A stretch of 64,000 nt of DNA from Microglena sp. YARC. Taxonomy: Eukaryota; Chlorophyta; Chlorophyceae; Chlamydomonadales; Chlamydomonadaceae. Numbering within the stretch: the first letter of the stretch is position 1; each line of letters begins with the position of its first letter. Shown here one piece after another: positions 63,701 through 64,000 of the stretch. Below the pieces are notes generated by a model, which was not told the DNA's origin, did not search any database, and worked only from the letters and a program-made list of their open reading frames with translations. Where the stretch lies: positions 18,310,495 to 18,374,494 of the forward strand of contig CM039465.1 in NCBI GenBank assembly GCA_022414725.1. The letters run 5' to 3'. The position numbers and the translations under genes were made by a program.

Positions 63701-63975
63701 ATTTGGATTATCCATCCTGAACTTTACTGTGTGAGCCTGAACAAGTCTGCCGATACAGAGGTTGCAACCGAGTCCTCTCCTGTCTCCTTTAAACCTGGGA
63801 AGAGCTTGGATCAAGCATATGTTGAACACTACTAGCCTAGTTGGTTACCCGTCGACTGTAGCATACATACACACCCATACATACATGCATACACACCCGG
63901 GCAACTGGCAGCCTCACCAGCAGTCACTGTGGCACTGGTCTTGGGGCCTATGCCCGGTGGGGAGGTACTTGCACG
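38626..63975 (-). CDS. Gln/Pro/Ala-rich nuclear-type protein, 3' part (13+ exons)
   Basis: I do not recognise this family. Thirteen exons join on the minus strand with matching splice phases (one gap, 58554-60586); the start lies beyond 64000. In protein order: a Ser/acidic and RG-repeat region; a polyQ segment followed by [14 protein letters not shown]; a conserved-looking block with [20 protein letters not shown]; a helical segment ([13 protein letters not shown]); [12 protein letters not shown] with long poly[35 protein letters not shown]; a Pro/Ala/Gln-rich stretch; basic [10 protein letters not shown], a likely nuclear localisation signal; a His/Pro/Ala-rich stretch; and the C-terminus [11 protein letters not shown]. 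The two hydrophobic-plus-acidic motifs resemble SUMO-interacting motifs, so a chromatin, transcription or SUMO-pathway protein is an inference. One base appears inserted near 50974. About 10 of 13 exons have echoes in flanking introns. Confidence 0.85.
38756..40499. other. Intron sequence with G/C runs
   Basis: Intron before the last exon of the second gene. Holds a GT run at 38758-38782, G runs at 38787 and 39239, C runs at 39305 and 39452, and an AT-rich stretch. No gene: the Pro-rich plus-strand frame near 39400 comes from the C run. Confidence 0.55.
40500..40703. mobile_element. hAT-like MITE, copy 6
   Basis: 204 bp, left end CAGAGCTTTTCTTTTCAACT, right end GCTGAAAAGATAAGCTATG (CA...TG termini). 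Flanked by GTAATTGT (40492-40499) and GTAACTGT (40704-40711). Lies in an intron of the second gene; AT-rich sequence with TTTAAAT repeats follows at 41080-41330. Confidence 0.9.
41330..41391 (+). repeat. Family D repeat abutting a splice donor
   Basis: GACGGCGAGCAGCCAAATTG, GAGCCATGTAACCAAGTTC, GGTTCAAGCTC, directly followed by the donor of the exon at 41392-41634. The first intron bases on the minus strand are the end of the repeat. Confidence 0.75.
41392..41634 (-). CDS. Second gene, exon ([13 protein letters not shown]...NPLLDKA)
   Basis: 243 nt, phase 1 in and out, acceptor CCTCACCAG, donor GTGAGC. The start (TAGGIPSVP) resembles the start of the next upstream exon ([11 protein letters not shown]), suggesting that these two exons arose by duplication. 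The donor abuts a family D repeat. Confidence 0.85.
42109..42237. repeat. Perfect 40-bp inverted repeat with telomere-like loop
   Basis: Arms at 42109-42148 and 42198-42237 are exact reverse complements (outer end CTAGTACCCACAAAGCC). The 49-base loop contains TTTAGGGTTTAGGGTT and further degenerate TTTAGGG units. The arm itself repeats AGTACCCACAA. It lies in an intron of the second gene. Confidence 0.95.
42238..42606. other. AT-rich intron sequence
   Basis: TATTA/ATTAT-rich from 42295 to 42420, then two CCATCATCAGAC copies before the donor at 42606. No gene. Confidence 0.5.
42607..43689 (-). CDS. Second gene, large His/Pro/Ala-rich exon
   Basis: 1083 nt, phase 1 in and out. Begins [20 protein letters not shown], then repeated [17 protein letters not shown] and AHPP motifs, and ends [10 protein letters not shown]. 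Low-complexity but open over its full length with matching splice phases. Acceptor CCTCACCAG, donor GTGAGT. Confidence 0.85.
44041..44243. mobile_element. hAT-like MITE, copy 7 (best ends)
   Basis: 203 bp, left end CATTATTTTTCTTTTCAGCT, right end whose complement is CAGTGTTTTTCTTTTCAGCT, so the inverted ends agree at 18 of 20 positions and begin with CA, as in hAT elements. Perfect 8-bp target duplication GGACTAGT at 44033-44040 and 44244-44251. Confidence 0.95.
44250..45010 (-). repeat. Echoes related to the SRKRPYDA exon start
   Basis: Five to seven units of about 115 bp carry, on the minus strand, CAGCTCTGCAAGGCCAGCAA, GGGCGCTGGCTTGCC and GAGTCTCGCAAGAAACC. The last motif matches GAGTCCCGCAAGAGACC at the start of the 42607-43689 exon. 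Long open minus-strand frames across the array are artefacts of the unit. Confidence 0.75.
45060..45850. repeat. TG-rich minisatellite, 126-bp units in part
   Basis: GT-rich sequence in which a block with GGACGTGCGTTCGTTCATGT and GTAGGTGGATGGGTGTG repeats at 45191, 45293 and 45399. Opens [13 protein letters not shown] frames that are not genes. Confidence 0.85.
45850..46330 (-). repeat. Echoes of the VRRRAPRKK exon 3' edge
   Basis: GCGCACCTTGGGGATGCAGA (46210) and GCGCACCTGGGCGATGCAGA (45851) repeat the real donor region at 46401, including the reverse complement of the GTGCGC donor. The 46210 copy extends about 90 bp into exon-like sequence. A CCACCATCACCACTTCCAAC repeat lies between (46020-46200). 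Confidence 0.8.
46407..46596 (-). CDS. Second gene, basic-motif exon (VRRRAPRKK)
   Basis: 190 nt, phase 0 in, phase 1 out. Reads [20 protein letters not shown] to GVNGALHPS. The start is set by phase; an alternative acceptor four or five bases in would break the frame. Donor GTGCGC. The basic cluster directly follows the Lys-rich end of the previous exon and looks like a nuclear localisation signal. Confidence 0.78.
46597..46990 (-). repeat. Echoes of the VRRRAPRKK exon 5' edge
   Basis: Two copies on the minus strand at about 46755-46830 and 46895-46965 (GGCGCCGGGCTCCGAGGAAG, GGCGCCGGGCTGCGAGGAAG), each followed by GATTGCTGAC or GATTGTTGAC and CCTTACAGCTATTTTAAA. They repeat the acceptor and first ~17 codons of the exon at 46596. 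Confidence 0.85.
46998..47145. repeat. Palindromic 27-bp repeat (TATACAGCTGTATACCGGTA)
   Basis: Four to five units, each combining two palindromes, TATACAGCTGTATA and TACCGGTA, with a spacer AGAGTTA. Could form cruciforms. Intronic. Confidence 0.85.
47175..47537 (-). repeat. Micro-echo array of the KMVK exon end
   Basis: About 14 copies of a 24-26 bp unit, CACCTTCACCATCTTAGTCA on the plus strand. On the minus strand this is AAGATGGTGAAG plus a GTGGGATGACT or GTGAGATGACT donor, the exact end of the exon at 47538 plus its first intron bases. Many copies keep a GTGAG-like donor. Confidence 0.92.
47538..48772 (-). CDS. Second gene, large Gln/Pro/Ala-rich exon
   Basis: 1235 nt. Starts with two bases of a split codon, then [20 protein letters not shown] and [15 protein letters not shown], a CAG/CAA run of about 20 Gln, then Pro/Ala/Gly-rich sequence to [19 protein letters not shown]. 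Acceptor CCCTCCAG after a ~310-nt pyrimidine tract; donor GTGAGA. Confidence 0.88.
48776..49092 (-). repeat. ~315-bp polypurine tract (pyrimidine on transcript)
   Basis: GGGAGGGG/GAGAGGG blocks with G runs near 48830-48850 and 49070. On the minus-strand pre-mRNA it is an uninterrupted pyrimidine tract ending at the acceptor of the 47538-48772 exon. Confidence 0.85.
49190..49700 (-). repeat. Three echoes of the 55-nt exon
   Basis: CTCACTTGATGCCATCAGGCC recurs (first 20 bases quoted as CTCACTTGATGCCATCAGGC) at 49188, 49386 and 49592, spaced about 200 bp, with the real copy at 49761. Each keeps the GTGAG donor and GGCGCAG upstream. Confidence 0.88.
49766..49820 (-). CDS. Second gene, 55-nt exon ([18 protein letters not shown])
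   Basis: Found by phase: the exon before ends in phase 0 and the exon after needs one leading base, and this 55-nt open segment supplies both. Acceptor GAGTCCAAG, donor GTGAGA. Three diverged copies lie at about 49610, 49400 and 49200; the first two stay open in the same frame, the last has a stop. Which copy or copies are spliced is not decided by sequence. Confidence 0.65.
50095..50500 (-). repeat. Echoes of the FNLSINVQ exon end
   Basis: Four copies of the sequence reading RYRINFNLS plus a GTACTT-like donor: about 50098 (no donor), 50206, 50325 and 50445. Each is followed by a C run (plus strand) of 10-22 bases. Confidence 0.9.
50551..51340 (-). CDS. Second gene, polyQ exon with likely +1 insertion
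   Basis: 790 nt where phase 0 to 0 needs 789. Begins [17 protein letters not shown], then Gln-rich sequence, then QTLTQQQ, Pro/His-rich, Gly/Asp-rich and [20 protein letters not shown]. The frame switches near 50974, where an extra base (T on plus) breaks an Ala run that an earlier repeat of the same segment (near 51055) keeps in frame. Acceptor CCTGCAG, donor GTACTT. Confidence 0.8.
51430..52260 (-). repeat. Echoes of the [10 protein letters not shown] exon start
   Basis: Five copies on the minus strand, each with CCCTGCAT- or CCCTGCAG-like acceptor sequence, AATCTGGATTT and ATGGGATCAGGTA, at about 51445, 51615, 51965, 52070 and 52210. Between them are GGTTGGTTGG and GGTGGTGG repeats, with a (TTGG)n run at 52260-52310. 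Confidence 0.88.
52800..53075 (-). repeat. Echoes of the IDQQNK exon end
   Basis: Two copies (about 52845-52905 and 53005-53070) share CTTGTTCTGCTG, GAACACGGATTGTGA or GAGCACGGATTGTGA, and GTACTCATCCAAGGAGC. The second keeps the CTCACC complement of a GGTGAG donor. Separated by CA and C runs. Confidence 0.85.
53179..53250 (-). CDS. Second gene, 24-codon exon ([18 protein letters not shown])
   Basis: 72 nt, phase 0 to 0, acceptor CCCTACAG, donor GTGGGT. Reads a helix-like segment ending IDQQNK. Two partial copies of its 3' edge follow in the intron. Confidence 0.85.
53262..54670. repeat. 1.4-kb GTG/GCTGAT repeat
   Basis: GCTGATGGTGGTGGTG and GTGTGTGTG units with G runs, intronic. The minus-strand His/Pro/Thr-rich frame of more than 500 codons is a product of the CCACCA repeat and is not called. 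Confidence 0.9.
54830..55480 (-). repeat. Echoes of the [12 protein letters not shown] exon end
   Basis: Four copies at about 54834, 55005 (longest, ~170 bp, reaching back to the KNNIRHYP codons with damage), 55207 and 55340. All keep AGCTTACCTGGTCTTC or AGCTTACCTGGTCTCC, which includes the GTAAGC donor. C runs of 12-40 bases separate them. Confidence 0.93.
55499..55837 (-). CDS. Second gene, conserved-looking exon ([13 protein letters not shown])
   Basis: 339 nt, phase 0 to 0. Starts [20 protein letters not shown] and ends [17 protein letters not shown]. The least low-complexity exon of the gene and the best one to search with. Acceptor ACACACAG, donor GTAAGC. Four decayed copies of its 3' edge follow. 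Confidence 0.9.
55838..56290. repeat. GTGTGT/GGGTGATGG repeat
   Basis: GT microsatellites and G runs with GGGTGATGGGTTATGGGTG units, upstream of the 55499-55837 acceptor on the minus strand. Sequence after it (56291-56530) is CACCCACC-rich. No gene. Confidence 0.75.
56534..56676. repeat. Inverted repeat with telomere-like loop, second case
   Basis: Arms at about 56534-56570 and 56640-56676 (GGGAAAGCTAGCCCGGGG against CCCCGGGCTAGCTTTTCC, with AGCCCGGGGG against CCCCCGGGTT) match imperfectly. The loop holds AAACCCTAAAT, AAGCCCTAAACCCCCC and similar degenerate TTTAGGG units (complement). Confidence 0.85.
56677..58025 (-). repeat. 1.35-kb CCCCTACCCCTAGCTTTC array (G-rich on transcript)
   Basis: Tandem CCCCTA and CCCCGTA units punctuated by AGCTTTC. 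On the minus-strand pre-mRNA it reads GGGGTAGGGGTA, a strong potential quadruplex, and starts about 15 bases after the donor of the 58040-58554 exon. The terminal CCGGGCTAGCTTTCC at ~58010 repeats the arm of the adjacent inverted repeat. Confidence 0.93.
58040..58554 (-). CDS. Second gene, exon with polyQ and [10 protein letters not shown] motif
   Basis: 515 nt, two bases in, phase 0 out. Starts [20 protein letters not shown]; polyQ near the middle; [14 protein letters not shown] encoded at about 58168-58213; ends [10 protein letters not shown]. Acceptor CATCTAG, supported by the same position in three upstream copies. Donor GTAGGT. Its entry phase does not match the 60586-60656 exon, so a small exon in between is missing. 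Confidence 0.85.
58560..59115 (-). repeat. Echoes of the [12 protein letters not shown] exon start
   Basis: Three further copies at about 58640-58740, 58820-58920 and 59000-59105, spaced ~180 bp. Each has a CATTCAG- or CATCCAG-type acceptor and about 115 nt of exon up to LAAN, then TTACACACAAAAA. Confidence 0.93.
59222..59876 (-). repeat. 25-bp minisatellite bounded by a duplicated exon-like block
   Basis: About 20 units of TGTCTTGTGGTTAGTTTA.AGTGTC (25 bp) at 59270-59795. On both sides lies CTTGAAGGAGAAGGCCGCTCC followed by CTAACTCTTCATTTT (59232 and 59833). On the minus strand this reads an acceptor-like TTAG and GAAFSFK codons, a candidate for the missing exon, but no donor is convincing. 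Confidence 0.6.
59876..60078 (+). repeat. Dispersed repeat family B, full copy
   Basis: TTTTTTGGCGGACCCCCCCC hairpin start, GTCAGCCAACTGTCTTATAA, TAACTCACTTCCGTTGCCAC, GCGAACACTCTCCGC and GACGCTGCACAGAACTTGTC end. Same orientation as 37497. Confidence 0.85.
60100..60480 (-). repeat. Echoes of the [10 protein letters not shown] exon end
   Basis: Copies at about 60106, 60246 and 60409 of CTTACCTGCAGCTGGATTCT or CCTACCTGCAGCTGGATTC, then ATAGGGACCGGCACCTCGCC. All keep GTAAG or GTAGG donors and the codons [10 protein letters not shown]. (CA)n stretches lie between. Confidence 0.93.
60586..60656 (-). CDS. Second gene, 71-nt exon ([12 protein letters not shown])
   Basis: Two bases in, then [20 protein letters not shown] and QLQ, phase 0 out. 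Acceptor CCCTCCAG, donor GTAGGT. Entry phase matches the exon at 62647-63099. Three copies of its 3' edge lie downstream. Confidence 0.8.
60690..61066. repeat. GT run and AACACCAAC repeats
   Basis: (GT)n at 60705-60738. GGCCCCAGTGCAAGCAAACA with GGCTGGCCCCCTCAA occurs at 60827 and 61026 and also at 50010, a small dispersed repeat. Between are CAACACCAA-type units that continue at 61320-61555. Confidence 0.7.
61067..61283 (-). repeat. Dispersed repeat family B, inverted copy
   Basis: Reads GAACAAGTTCGATGCAGCG through ATGGATGGATGGATGG to GGGGGGGCTCCGCC, the reverse orientation of the 37497 copy. Confidence 0.85.
61567..62136 (-). repeat. Echoes of the RG-repeat exon end
   Basis: The 3' edge of the 62647-63099 exon (CCTCTACTTCCGGAGCC on plus) recurs at 61972 with about 125 bp of diverged exon, and as short pieces CTCTGCTTCCG and CTCGGCTTCAG at 61581 and 61651, with more at 62391 and 62452. 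Between them GAGTCTAGGGCTAGCGCA and GGAGACCCACCCTTTGAGGC repeat five to six times. Confidence 0.8.
61727..61747 (-). mobile_element. SINE 3' end fragment
   Basis: GGATAACGCCTGGTGGGGC, the conserved SINE tail only, fused to the GCTAGCGCATGG local repeat. Confidence 0.6.
62153..62354 (-). mobile_element. tRNA-derived SINE, full copy
   Basis: Inverted copy: tail GATAACGCCTGGTGGGGCG at 62155 and a tRNA head whose minus strand has A box TGGTCTAGTGG and B box near GGTTTCGATTCC (diverged). Target duplication GGAGCCAGACTAATGT (62137-62152) and GGAGCCAGGCTAATGT (62355-62370), 15 of 16 identical. Confidence 0.93.
62525..62582 (-). mobile_element. Truncated SINE
   Basis: Only the tail half: GTGATAACGCCTGGTGGGG, TTAAGGGAGCCCGTCGTACG and GCGGGTGGGGAGC. 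The tRNA head is missing, consistent with 5' truncation during LINE-assisted insertion. Confidence 0.75.
62647..63099 (-). CDS. Second gene, acidic and RG-repeat exon
   Basis: 453 nt, two bases in, one out. Starts [20 protein letters not shown], then a basic [12 protein letters not shown] region, a Ser run, [10 protein letters not shown] and RGRGRG repeats typical of RNA- or chromatin-binding proteins. Acceptor CTTCCCAG. Donor GTGCGC is weak but phase-consistent. Both edges have echoes. Confidence 0.82.
63150..63835 (-). repeat. Five echoes of the [11 protein letters not shown] exon start
   Basis: The acceptor (CTTCCCAG) and first ~95 nt of the 62647-63099 exon recur with acceptors at about 63237, 63375, 63518, 63656 and 63794, spacing ~138-143 bp. 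All read on as [20 protein letters not shown] or close variants, with a few changes in the first codons. Copies stop at GGATG and continue into AATAATCCAAATCC. Confidence 0.94.
63918..63975 (-). CDS. Second gene, small exon at the window edge
   Basis: 58 nt reading [19 protein letters not shown] plus one base, acceptor TCTCCCCAG, donor GTGAGG. Phase fits the next exon. Short and low complexity, so less certain; the gene continues past 64000. Confidence 0.6.
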
Positions 63976-64000
63976 CTGGGGAGAAACTACTAGCCATGAG

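Overview
The window is eukaryotic nuclear DNA from a green alga of the Chlamydomonadales. The main evidence is a complete phototropin gene on the minus strand whose LOV and kinase exons match Chlamydomonas-type phototropin (as remembered) closely enough to fix most splice sites by codon phase. TTTAGGG-like interstitial telomere repeats, very large repeat-filled introns and mixed GC content would suit a repeat-rich relative such as a Dunaliella- or Haematococcus-like alga, but the genus is a guess.

Layout. 1-1768: unassigned sequence with decaying satellite fragments. 1769-14986: a satellite of about 144 units of 92 bp. 15.0-19.0 kb: gene-poor DNA with nested transposable elements. 19031-31791 (minus): phototropin, 8 exons, about 708 aa, with a one-base insertion in the LOV2 exon. 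31.8-38.6 kb: intergenic, holding the putative promoter side of phototropin, two tRNA-derived SINEs, three hAT-like MITEs and other dispersed repeats. 38626 to beyond 63975 (minus): the 3' part of a second gene with at least 13 exons. It encodes a Gln/Pro/Ala-rich, probably nuclear protein of unknown function with two SUMO-interaction-like motifs. Its 5' end lies outside the window, and one small exon between 58.55 and 60.59 kb is not resolved.

The most striking feature is one recurring architecture. At most splice junctions of both genes the exon edge, together with its donor or acceptor, is repeated in tandem into the neighbouring intron (2 to about 14 copies, unit 26-200 bp). I call these copies exon-edge echoes. 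In phototropin the echoes of the kinase glycine-loop exon (8 junctions spaced 144 bp) and of the LOV1 flavin-site exon differ from the real exon mostly at synonymous positions. Echoes, minisatellites, SINEs and MITEs account for much of the intron expansion.

Mobile DNA: seven copies of a ~200-bp MITE with long inverted repeats and 8-bp target duplications (hAT-like); four tRNA-headed SINEs sharing one 3' tail, three with target duplications; a 1-kb element with ~180-bp inverted repeats; three more dispersed families, named here B, C and D; and two inverted-repeat structures with telomere-like loops in introns of the second gene. Apart from the SINE heads no RNA gene was recognised, and no plus-strand gene was recognised.
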